This document shows positions 7,868-15,329 of a stretch of DNA of 64,000 nucleotides, piece after piece. This DNA comes from Alkalilacustris brevis (GTDB lineage: Bacteria > Pseudomonadota > Alphaproteobacteria > Rhodobacterales > Rhodobacteraceae), in assembly GCF_003350345.1 (NCBI RefSeq), contig NZ_QNVJ01000053.1, positions 1 to 64,000 of the forward strand, written 5' to 3'. A model generated the notes under the pieces. That model ran no database searches, had not been told where the DNA came from, and was given only the letters and a program-made list of their open reading frames with translations. Each line of letters starts with the position of its first letter. Position 1 is the stretch's first letter. A program made the position numbers and the translations under genes.

Positions 7868-9031
7868 TCAGTAGGCCTTCCCGCGTGCGGAAACCGGCCA
7901 GAGTGTCTCTACCTTGTCGCCACGCACTCCGACATACCAGTCATGCATGTTGCAGGTCGGATCGCAGTGGCCGGGGACGAGGCGGAGCTTGTCGTTGATC
8001 TTCAGCACGCCATCCGGGTCGTCGATCACGCCGTGTTCGTCCGAGCATTTGACATAGCGCACATCGTCGCGCCCGTAGATGAACGGCAGGCCGGAATCCA
8101 CCGATTGCGCCTTCAGCCCCGCATCGCAGATCGCCTTGTCCGGCTTTGCGTGGCTCATCACCGATGTCAGGATGAACAGGGCGTTCTCCCACTCGCCCTG
8201 GTCGATGCGCCTGCCGTCCCTGTCGAGGATGCGCCCGTAATCGGCATCCATGAAGGCGTAGGATCCGCTCTGAAGCTCGTTGAAGACACCTGAGGTCCCT
8301 TCGAAGTAATAGCTTCCCGTGCCGCCGCCGGTGACGATGTCGCATTCCATCCCTGCGGCCTTGAGCGCGCCTGCCGCCTCCTTCGTCATGGCCACCGCGA
8401 TGTCGAACTTCGCCTTGCGGTCCGCGTATCTCTCCAGGTGCTGCATCGCGCCCTGATAGGCCTGCAACCCGGAAAAGGTCAGCCCCGGCGCCGCGTCGAT
8501 CTCTCTGGCGATCTGAACCACCGCTTCGGGTGTCGTGACGCCGCACCGGCCGGCTCCGCAATCGATCTCGACCAGGCACGCGATCGCCATGCCATGCCTG
8601 GTTGCGGCCTGCGAAAGCTCGGCCACATTCGCGATATCGTCGACACAGACGATCATGCGCGCACCCAGCAGCGGAAGACGCGCAAGGCGGTCGATCTTGG
8701 CCGGATCGCGCACCTGGTTCGAGACCAGCACATCCATGATGCCCCCGCGCACGAAAACCTCGGCCTCCGATACCTTCTGGCAGCATACGCCGCAGGCATC
8801 GCCCAGCTCGAGCTGAAGTTTCGCCACATCGACCGATTTGTGCATCTTGCCGTGCACCCGGTGTCGCACCCCCATCTCCTTCACCGCCCGGCCCATCTTC
8901 ACGATGTTTCGCTCGAGCGCGTCGAGATCGAGAACGAGGCAGGGCGTCTGGATGTCGGCCGCGGGCATGCCGGGCAGCGCCGGCACGTCAAAACCAACCT
9001 CAAGGCCATCAAGCGCGCTCATTTCCGTCAT
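7868..9031 (-). CDS. bhcC: Beta-hydroxyaspartate aldolase (BhcC-like), D-threonine aldolase family
   Basis: 387 residues of the fold-III PLP D-threonine aldolase family. The PLP lysine region is RHRVHGKMHKSVDVA near residue 60; VSGGGTGSYYFE-type phosphate loop appears as VTGGGTGSYYFEG; the C-terminal metal-binding pair is in LVPGHCDPTCNMHDWYV (His and Cys). The overall text closely follows BhcC of the Paracoccus beta-hydroxyaspartate cycle, which cleaves or forms (2R,3S)-beta-hydroxyaspartate from glycine and glyoxylate. Encoded downstream of the BhcA-like aminotransferase on the same strand. The dehydratase (bhcB) that normally lies between the two is reduced to a scar, so the full cycle is not encoded here. 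The specific substrate is inferred from similarity and neighbour. Confidence 0.8.
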   Translation of the reverse strand: MTEMSALDGLEVGFDVPALPGMPAADIQTPCLVLDLDALERNIVKMGRAVKEMGVRHRVHGKMHKSVDVAKLQLELGDACGVCCQKVSEAEVFVRGGIMDVLVSNQVRDPAKIDRLARLPLLGARMIVCVDDIANVAELSQAATRHGMAIACLVEIDCGAGRCGVTTPEAVVQIAREIDAAPGLTFSGLQAYQGAMQHLERYADRKAKFDIAVAMTKEAAGALKAAGMECDIVTGGGTGSYYFEGTSGVFNELQSGSYAFMDADYGRILDRDGRRIDQGEWENALFILTSVMSHAKPDKAICDAGLKAQSVDSGLPFIYGRDDVRYVKCSDEHGVIDDPDGVLKINDKLRLVPGHCDPTCNMHDWYVGVRGDKVETLWPVSARGKAY

Positions 9032-9302
9032 GCTGTCTCTCCTGTCGCGGCCCTGTTTAAGGGCAGATTGTTCGGATCCTCGTTACCACCGTTGACGATG
9101 ACGCCGAAACGGTGATCGGCGAAGAAATCCCGAGGGTCAGGACACCTTGAACGCCACCGCATGGCCTGAAGGGAGCGCTGGGCGGCCCGAGTCACGCGGT
9201 GCGATGCCGAGCATCCGATACCGCGTTTCGGCTCATCACGGCGCAACCGCCGCATCCCCGATTGCCGGAGTGGGAATTGCGACAATCGAGGCCAATGCAG
9301 CC
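9032..9302 (-). pseudogene. Probable remnant of bhcB (beta-hydroxyaspartate dehydratase)
   Basis: The 271 bases between the BhcA- and BhcC-like genes contain, at 9055-9135 on the minus strand, PRDFFADHRFGVIVNGGNED followed by PNNLPLN. This is the expected last segment of a fold-II PLP Ser/Thr dehydratase such as BhcB, which ends in a GVI-GGN-D-LP motif. Upstream in another frame, LPSGHAVAF resembles the EPSGAVALA region that precedes it in the family. The rest of the gene is missing and frames are broken. The remnant's stop overlaps the bhcC start by ATGA, as an intact coupled gene would. Recognition is from memory of the family. Confidence 0.6.
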
Positions 9303-10496
9303 TCAGGCCGCCCCGGCAACCGCGGGTGCGCCCGTCGTTGACCTGTAATATTCCTGCGCTGCCGCGACACCCGAACCGAGCCGGATCTGAACGCCCATAT
9401 CCGCCATGACCATCTCTGCCGTGGCAATGCCGGACAACGCCATCACGTCGGTCATCATTCCCAGATGGCCGATGCGAAAGACCTGGCCCGCAACATCCCC
9501 AAGCCCCGCACCGAAGGCGACACCGTATACCTCCGCCGCGCGCTGCACGATCTCCTGCCCGTCAAAACCCGGCGGCACCACCACGGCGCTTACGGTGTCG
9601 GAATACAGCTCGGGCGACGCTGCGCAAAGCTTCAGCCCCCAGGCCGAGATCGCATCCCGCACGCCCTGGGCGATCCGGTGATGCCGGGCGAACACGTTGT
9701 CCAGGCCCTCGGCCCGCAGCATTTCGAGGGACTCGCCGAGCGCGGCGATCAACGCGACAGGCGGGGTATAGGGGTATCCGCCCTTGGCGTTGGCTTGCGC
9801 CATGTCGCGGATATCGAGATAGGCGCGTTTCAGTCCTGCCGTTTCGGTCGCTGCCATAGCCTTGGGGCTCAAGGCCGTGATTGCCAGACCCGCCGGCAAC
9901 ATGAACCCCTTCTGGCTGCCCGTCACGGCGCAGTCCACGCCCCATTCCTCCATGCGGAAATCCATCGACGCGATCGAGGAGACGCCGTCGACCATCAGCA
10001 ACGCCGGATGCCCTGCCGCGTCGAGGGCCTGGCGGATTGCAGCCACGTCCGAGCGAACCCCGGTTGCAGTTTCGTTGTGGGTCACGAGCACGGCCTTGAT
10101 CTCATGATCCGTATCCGCCGAAAGTTCGGCCGCGAAGGCCCCGGCCGGAGCACCCTCTCCCCAGGGGCGTTCGATCACCCGGCAGTCGAGCCCATGTCTG
10201 CGGCACATTTCGATCCAGCGCTGCGAGAACATGCCGTGCCGGGCCGCCAGGATCCGGTCTCCGGGCGAAAGCGTGTTGGTGATGACGGCCTCCCACCCGG
10301 CGGATCCGGTGGCTGGAAAGATCATGATCTGCGCATCACGCGATTTCACGATCTCCCTGATCCCGTCAAAGAGGGGAAGGAGCATCTCGGCAAAGGCGGA
10401 TGATCGGTGGTCAATGGTCGGCAGGTCCACCGCCCGGCGCAGCCGCTCGGGAATGTTGGTCGGGCCGGGTATGAATACCGGATTCTGCGTGAACAT
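9303..10496 (-). CDS. bhcA: Aspartate/serine-glyoxylate aminotransferase (BhcA-like), class V
   Basis: 397 residues. PGPTNIPERLRRAVDLPTIDHRS is the class-V alanine/serine-glyoxylate aminotransferase opening; FPATGSAGWEAVI binds PLP phosphate; VDGVSSIASMDFRMEEWGVD holds the PLP Asp; GSQKGFMLPAGL contains the Schiff-base Lys. The sequence resembles BhcA, which transaminates glyoxylate to glycine with aspartate as donor, more than general serine-glyoxylate enzymes. ATG 10496 was chosen because GAGGAGG lies just upstream; an in-frame upstream extension has no site. Head gene of the bhcA-(bhcB remnant)-bhcC unit. Donor preference is inferred. Confidence 0.8.
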   Translation of the reverse strand: MFTQNPVFIPGPTNIPERLRRAVDLPTIDHRSSAFAEMLLPLFDGIREIVKSRDAQIMIFPATGSAGWEAVITNTLSPGDRILAARHGMFSQRWIEMCRRHGLDCRVIERPWGEGAPAGAFAAELSADTDHEIKAVLVTHNETATGVRSDVAAIRQALDAAGHPALLMVDGVSSIASMDFRMEEWGVDCAVTGSQKGFMLPAGLAITALSPKAMAATETAGLKRAYLDIRDMAQANAKGGYPYTPPVALIAALGESLEMLRAEGLDNVFARHHRIAQGVRDAISAWGLKLCAASPELYSDTVSAVVVPPGFDGQEIVQRAAEVYGVAFGAGLGDVAGQVFRIGHLGMMTDVMALSGIATAEMVMADMGVQIRLGSGVAAAQEYYRSTTGAPAVAGAA

Positions 10497-10668
10497 GGGT
10501 GCCTCCTCGCTTTCGGCCAGATTACAGGCTCGACGCCGCCGGCACCATTTCTTTGAAAAGTTTTTTGATATTGCGTTAACCTCCAGAAATGCCAGCCTGA
10601 TCATGTTGATCTGATCCCCGCAAACTGGGTTCCGGTCGCGGCTGGATGAAAGTTCAGTGGCAGGTCAT

Positions 10669-11649
10669 TTATCGGCCATTATCAGGTTCTTCAAACATGT
10701 CGCCAAAATACCCCACCGTCCGCCCCAGCCCCTCCTCCAGAGCAACCTTCGGTTCCCAGCCCAGTTCGCGGCGGGCCAGCCCGATGTCGGGGCAGCGTTG
10801 CATGGGGTCGTCCTGGGGCAGCGGGTGGAAGGTCAGTTTCGAGCGCGATCCGGTCAGGGCGATCACCTTTTCGGCCAGTTCGCGGATCGTGAATTCACCC
10901 GGATTGCCAAGGTTCACCGGGCCGGTGAAGCCCCCGGGGCTGTCCATCAGCCGCAGGAAGCCCTCGATCAGGTCATCGACATAACAGAAAGAACGCGTCT
11001 GCCCGCCGTCGCCATAGATGGTGATGTCCTCACCCCGCAGCGCCTGGACGATGAAGTTCGACACCACGCGTCCGTCCTTGGGGTGCATCCTGGGGCCGTA
11101 GGTGTTGAAGATGCGCGCTACCTTGATGTCCAGCCCCATCTGGCGGTGATAGTCGAAGAACAGCGTCTCGGCGCAGCGCTTCCCCTCATCGTAGCACGAG
11201 CGCGGGCCGATGGGATTGACATTGCCCCAGTACTCCTCGCGCTGTGGGTGCGCGGTGGGGTCGCCATAGACCTCGGAGGTGGAGGCCTGAAAGATGCGGC
11301 AGCCCAGCCGCTTGGCAAGGCCCAGCATGTTGATCGCCCCATGCACCGAGGTCTTGGTGGTCTGCACCGGGTCGTGCTGATAGTGGATCGGCGCCGCCGG
11401 GCAGGCGAGGTTCCAGATTTCGTCCACCTCGACATAAAGCGGAAAGGTCACGTCGTGGCGCATGAACTCGAAGCGCGGGTTGGTGTGCAGGTGCTCGATA
11501 TTGCGCTTGGTGCCGGTAAAGAGGTTGTCGACACAGAGCACCTCGTGCCCCAGGTCAAGCAGTCGGTCGATCAGATGCGAGCCGAGGAATCCCGCGCCGC
11601 CGGTGACGAGGATGCGCTTGCGCGAGTCGTAGAGGCGCAATTTTTTCAA
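10669..11649 (-). CDS. UDP-glucuronic acid decarboxylase (UXS-like), extended SDR
   Basis: 326 residues. [17 protein letters not shown] is the NAD Rossmann loop; STSEVYGDP and [11 protein letters not shown] hold the catalytic Thr/Ser and Yxxx[22 protein letters not shown] is the signature of UDP-xylose synthases. It converts UDP-glucuronate to UDP-xylose or the 4-keto intermediate in the cytosol for surface polysaccharide. Start is TTG 11649: an in-frame stop lies just upstream, GGAG is 8 bases away and the usual N-terminus fits. It stands alone; no polysaccharide genes are adjacent. Confidence 0.9.
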   Translation of the reverse strand: MKKLRLYDSRKRILVTGGAGFLGSHLIDRLLDLGHEVLCVDNLFTGTKRNIEHLHTNPRFEFMRHDVTFPLYVEVDEIWNLACPAAPIHYQHDPVQTTKTSVHGAINMLGLAKRLGCRIFQASTSEVYGDPTAHPQREEYWGNVNPIGPRSCYDEGKRCAETLFFDYHRQMGLDIKVARIFNTYGPRMHPKDGRVVSNFIVQALRGEDITIYGDGGQTRSFCYVDDLIEGFLRLMDSPGGFTGPVNLGNPGEFTIRELAEKVIALTGSRSKLTFHPLPQDDPMQRCPDIGLARRELGWEPKVALEEGLGRTVGYFGDMFEEPDNGR

Positions 11650-11775
11650 ACCATTTCACTCCGGTATGATTTCGACGTCTTATCCTGACATTCTGCCAAA
11701 GAAGTCTAAGCGCCACCACACCAAGGAGAACCCAGCCTCGATGCGCCCGATATTTCAAGAGAAACTTGTGACAGC

Positions 11776-12120
11776 TCAAGTGATCGCGGCTTGTTTGCCG
11801 GTTGGCTGGGCCTGTGAAGGTTCAGCCGGGTTTGCGCGCGATGACGCCCGGGCGCGGGCCGCCATGGTCGCCATAACTCCCGCCCGAGGGATCATGGCCC
11901 ACCGGCGTCCATACCGTTCATTGACGCCCAGGCTGGTGCGACATTGGTCAACGATGCAATAGTGTCCTGCAATGCCGGCCTGTGCAAAGCCCTGCGCCGC
12001 GCAAGCCAGGATGCCGTGATCGGCCGCGCCTGAAATCAGCACCCGCCGCGCCCCGGCCCGCGCCGCATTGGCACAGGCCGTATGATAAAACCCCGCATCG
12101 CGCCCGACCGAGGCAAGCAC
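11776..12120 (-). pseudogene. Fragment of a SAM-dependent methyltransferase-like gene
   Basis: From GTG 12120, GFYHTACANAARAGARRVLI followed by SGAADHGILACAA and ending in CIVDQCRTSLGVNERYG has the order of a methyltransferase core: a strand, a Gly-rich loop (SGAADHG), then VDQC...N-RY. After NERYG the match to any methyltransferase ends and a short unrelated tail follows. Upstream in-frame DNA is stopped. The whole 11.65-12.44 kb interval has no intact gene. The family call rests on motif order only. Confidence 0.4.
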
Positions 12121-12445
12121 CCGTCAAGACGCAAGACCCCCCAGATGTCGTGGTGTTCGCGACAGGCCTCCACGCAATGCCGCCGCCGACGCTTTCGAAC
12201 CCGCCACCGCCACAGGAACTGAACCAGATGCTGCGCATTGCCGGCAAGTTCGACTTGGCAGGGCATGACGATGCACAGCCCCGGCGGCAATGGGCGGGTC
12301 ACACCCCAGCAGGCCGCCGACCCGACGCAGCTGTATGCGTTGATCATACGATATTTCTCACGCTGCGGCTTGCCATTTATGATATTGACCTAAGTCAGTT
12401 ACGGGGTACTCAGAAAAGCATATGCCATCCTTAAAGGATTCGAAA

Positions 12446-12739
12446 ATGAATCGAACGGGAGTTGACAGCATCGAAAAGGTACAACCGAAATCGTCGTTCG
12501 TCTTCTTTGATGACCGTTTCGTCTTTGACCGGGTATCAGGCATGTTCTTCGCCATCAGCGAAGAGGCGGCGCTGATCCTGAGATCGGCGTGGGAAGGGCT
12601 TGATCGTGATGATATCAGGAACCTGTTGATGCAGCGCTTCGAGATCGAGCGCGGCACGGCGATCCGCGATACCGAGCAGTTTCTTGGCAAGCTGAAGGAG
12701 CTCGGCCTCCTCCCGCCGACATGGCGGGATCGCTCATGA
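12446..12739 (+). CDS. PqqD-like RiPP recognition element (RRE) protein
   Basis: 97 residues from ATG 12446, chosen because AAAGGA (12433-12438) is 7 bases upstream; an in-frame ATG at 12422 lacks a site. The run FVFFDDRFVFDRVSGMFFAI gives the three N-terminal strands of a PqqD winged helix, SEEAALILRSAWEG starts the helical part, and FLGKLKELGLLP is the last helix. PqqD domains bind leader peptides and present them to modifying enzymes. The usual radical-SAM or cyclodehydratase partner is absent here. The stop overlaps the ATP-grasp start by ATGA, so the partner is probably the ATP-grasp enzyme. Precursor not identified with confidence. Confidence 0.8.
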   Translation: MNRTGVDSIEKVQPKSSFVFFDDRFVFDRVSGMFFAISEEAALILRSAWEGLDRDDIRNLLMQRFEIERGTAIRDTEQFLGKLKELGLLPPTWRDRS

Positions 12740-13863
12740 AGGGCGCCCCATTGCATCCCGTGATCGCGGTCAGCGGTCTGCATCGCGGTGAAAGCCCGCA
12801 GGCCGGAGGCGCGGTGATCGAGTCGATCCGCTCTCGAATGCCTCAGGCGCGTTTCATCGGCATCAGCTACGACGCGATGGAGACGGGGCTTTATACCCGC
12901 GATCTTGGCCATGTCGATGCGGCCTATCTCTTTCCCTATCCGGTGGCTGGTCCGGGCGAGTTTCTGAAGCGACTGCGAATGGTTCACGAGGCCGAAGGCC
13001 TGTCGCTGATCATCCCGACCCTCGATACCGAACTGGAGAATCTTCTCACCGTGCAGTCCAGCCTTGGTGAAATGGGGATCAAGGTGGCCGTTCCTTCACG
13101 TCCGTCGTTGAACGCCCGCGCCAAGTCGGTGCTCGATCTTCTGGGCAAACGCGCCGGCGTGCCGGTGCCCCGCACCTTTGCGGCAAACGACCCTGTAACG
13201 CTTGCCGACCATGCCGGGAAAATCGGCTACCCCTGCTATGTGAAAGGCGCGCTCTATGACGCCCGCCTCGTCTACAACGAGGCCCAGCTCCATGAGGCTT
13301 TCAACACAATCTCTGCCGTCTGGGGGCCGCCCGTGCTGGTGCAGGAGGCCATCTATGGCGAAGAATACGTTGTCGGCGGCGTCGGCGATGGAAAGGGTGG
13401 GCTGGCCTGCCATTGTGCCATGCGCAAGCTGCTGCGTTCGAAGCTGGGCAAGGCCTATGGCGGCGTGGTGATCGAAGACCCGGTGGTAAACGATATCGCG
13501 CTGCGCCTGGTCAAGGAGCTGAAATGGGATGGGCCGTTCGAGATCGAACTGGTCAAGCCGGCCGGGCGCGAACATCATCTGTTCGAGATCAACCCGCGTT
13601 TCCCCGCCTGGATATCCTTTCCGTCCAAGGTCGGGTGCAACATGCCCGCCTATGTCGCCGAACGGGCGCTCGGGCTTGCGGCTGCTGCTCCGGGCAGAGT
13701 GCCGGCGGGCAAGATGTTCTTCCGTCATTCCGAAGACATGGTGGCCGACATTTCCGATGTCGCAAGGATCATTACCCACGGCGAAACCGAATACACAGTC
13801 GATGGCGGGCTCGCCGTCCCGGAAGCCGAGGAACAGCGGGCCAGAAAACGGGGATCCCCATGA
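12736..13863 (+). CDS. ATP-grasp ligase, PylC/carbamoyl-phosphate-synthase-like
   Basis: 375 residues. The N-terminal pre-grasp Rossmann part runs to about residue 110 (LIIPTLDTELENL is the typical junction of carboxylate-amine ligases such as PylC). The ATP-grasp core follows: KRAGVPVPRTF, YPCYVKGALYDA (ATP lysine), VLVQEAIYGEEY (adenine and hinge) and DGPFEIELVK ... HHLFEINPRFPAW, the metal-binding Glu-x-Asn. It should activate a carboxylate as acyl-phosphate and join it to an amine or other nucleophile. Start ATG 12736 overlaps the RRE stop, and its own stop overlaps the PLP enzyme start, so the three proteins are made together. Substrates are unknown. Confidence 0.85.
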   Translation: MKGAPLHPVIAVSGLHRGESPQAGGAVIESIRSRMPQARFIGISYDAMETGLYTRDLGHVDAAYLFPYPVAGPGEFLKRLRMVHEAEGLSLIIPTLDTELENLLTVQSSLGEMGIKVAVPSRPSLNARAKSVLDLLGKRAGVPVPRTFAANDPVTLADHAGKIGYPCYVKGALYDARLVYNEAQLHEAFNTISAVWGPPVLVQEAIYGEEYVVGGVGDGKGGLACHCAMRKLLRSKLGKAYGGVVIEDPVVNDIALRLVKELKWDGPFEIELVKPAGREHHLFEINPRFPAWISFPSKVGCNMPAYVAERALGLAAAAPGRVPAGKMFFRHSEDMVADISDVARIITHGETEYTVDGGLAVPEAEEQRARKRGSP

Positions 13864-15287
13864 ACGACGCCTATCAAGGCCCGACGATCACCAGCGAGCT
13901 GGGCAGACTGCCGATCGAAGCTGCGGCCGATCGCAACCGCATGTCGCGCGGGACCGCCGGCGAAGCGCTGGAGATGATCGACGGCGCGCCCGTGGTCGAA
14001 TTGTTGCGCGATCACGGCTCGCCGCTTTTCGTGTTCTCCGAAGCCACATTGCGCAGAAAACTGCGGCGTTTTCGCGAAGCCTTCTCCTCTCGCTACAAGA
14101 ACATGAGCTTTGCATGGTCGTTCAAGACCAACCGGCTCGATGCGATCTGCAAGATCATGAAGGATGAAGGCTGGACCGCCGAGGTGGTTTCCGAATTTGA
14201 ATACCAGAAGGCTCGCAGGCTCGGATATGCGGGGTCCGAGATCGTGTATAACGGCCCCTACAAGAGCCGTTCTTCGCTGAAAACAGCCCTCGAAGAAAAG
14301 GCGCTGATCCAGATCGACAATTGGGACGAACTGTCCGTCGTGGAGGAACTGGCGGAAGAACTCGGCGGCACTTTCGACGTGGGATTGCGGGTCTGGGTGA
14401 CCACCGGGCACGCGCCGGTCTGGTCGAAGTTCGGCTTCAGCATGGTCAATGGCGAAGCGCAGCAGGCAGGGCGGCGCATTATCCGCAACGCCCAGTTCCG
14501 GCTGCACACGATCCACTGCCATGTCGGAACCTTTGTTCTTGACCCCGAAACCTATGGCGTAGCCACGCAGATCCTGCTCGGAATGCGCAAGGCCCTGTCC
14601 GACGACACCGGCCATCTGGTGCCATGCCTGAATCTTGGCGGCGGCTTTCCCTCCAACAGTCTGCTTCATGGCATGGCCGGGCCGGCCGAGGTCGTGATTC
14701 CGCCGATCGAGGAATACGCCGACGCGATCATCACCGAACTGAACGCGCTGCCGAAGCGCGAAAGGCCTCTGTTGCGTCTGGAATCGGGGCGCTCCCTGGT
14801 GGACGAGGCCGGCTATCTGGCCACGACGATCGTTGCGGTCAAGGGCGGGCCGCGCCCCGATGCCCCGGCCGAGACGCTGAGTTCGATTGCCGTCAAGGAA
14901 CAGATGCTGCTGTCGGATACCGCCAGGCTCAGCTACGTGCTTGATGCGGGCGTCCACCTTCTCTTCACCGCGAACTGGTTCGCCATCCAGCCCTATCCGG
15001 GCCGGCGCGTGAATTCGATTCCTGTGCCGACCCGGCTGCTGGGATGTCTGTGCATGGAGATCGACGTCATTCGCGATCATGTCGATCTGCCCCGTCTGCA
15101 GACCGGCGATCATCTTACATTCCATCCGGTCGGGGCCTACAATTTCGATCAGTCGATGCAGTTCATCCATCTGCGACCCGCGGTCGTTCTGATCGGCGAG
15201 GACCGGAAGGTGCATCAGATTCGCCGCAAGGAAACACTTGCCGACATCGAGTCTGCCGAGACGCTGCCTGACCATTTATCCGGCTAG
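13860..15287 (+). CDS. Fold-III PLP-dependent decarboxylase (DapDC/ODC-like)
   Basis: 475 residues. Seen motifs of the alanine-racemase-fold decarboxylases: SPLFVFSEATLRRKL; MSFAWSFKTNRLDAI with the PLP lysine (the family's AVKAN); HTIHCHVGTF (HxHVG); LNLGGGFPSN (phosphate loop); RLESGRSLVDEAGYL (family EPGR); and GCLCMEIDVI, the CxxxD catalytic motif. Family enzymes decarboxylate meso-diaminopimelate, lysine, ornithine or related amino acids. The LESGR and the aromatic LFTANWFAIQPYPG segments differ from true LysA, so a specialised substrate is likely. ATGA overlap with the ATP-grasp gene ties it to the RRE operon. Confidence 0.8.
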   Translation: MNDAYQGPTITSELGRLPIEAAADRNRMSRGTAGEALEMIDGAPVVELLRDHGSPLFVFSEATLRRKLRRFREAFSSRYKNMSFAWSFKTNRLDAICKIMKDEGWTAEVVSEFEYQKARRLGYAGSEIVYNGPYKSRSSLKTALEEKALIQIDNWDELSVVEELAEELGGTFDVGLRVWVTTGHAPVWSKFGFSMVNGEAQQAGRRIIRNAQFRLHTIHCHVGTFVLDPETYGVATQILLGMRKALSDDTGHLVPCLNLGGGFPSNSLLHGMAGPAEVVIPPIEEYADAIITELNALPKRERPLLRLESGRSLVDEAGYLATTIVAVKGGPRPDAPAETLSSIAVKEQMLLSDTARLSYVLDAGVHLLFTANWFAIQPYPGRRVNSIPVPTRLLGCLCMEIDVIRDHVDLPRLQTGDHLTFHPVGAYNFDQSMQFIHLRPAVVLIGEDRKVHQIRRKETLADIESAETLPDHLSG

Positions 15288-15307
15288 CCGGGCATCGAGC
15301 CCTGACG

Positions 15308-15326
15308 CCGCAACAGGAAACCACCT
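15308..15326 (+). repeat. Direct repeat, left copy, holding the UT/M23 ribosome-binding site
   Basis: CCGCAACAGGAAACCACCT at 15308-15326 recurs with one extra A at 17512-17531, immediately after the stop of the gene that begins at 15330. The copy contains AGGAAA, the only ribosome-binding site for that gene. Confidence 0.75.
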
Positions 15327-15329
15327 CCA

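Noticed and set aside
13725-15275. 516-residue minus-strand frame opposite the PLP decarboxylase
   Set aside because: Mirror frame of a GC-rich gene: no domain, no start signal, and the plus-strand protein has all catalytic motifs.
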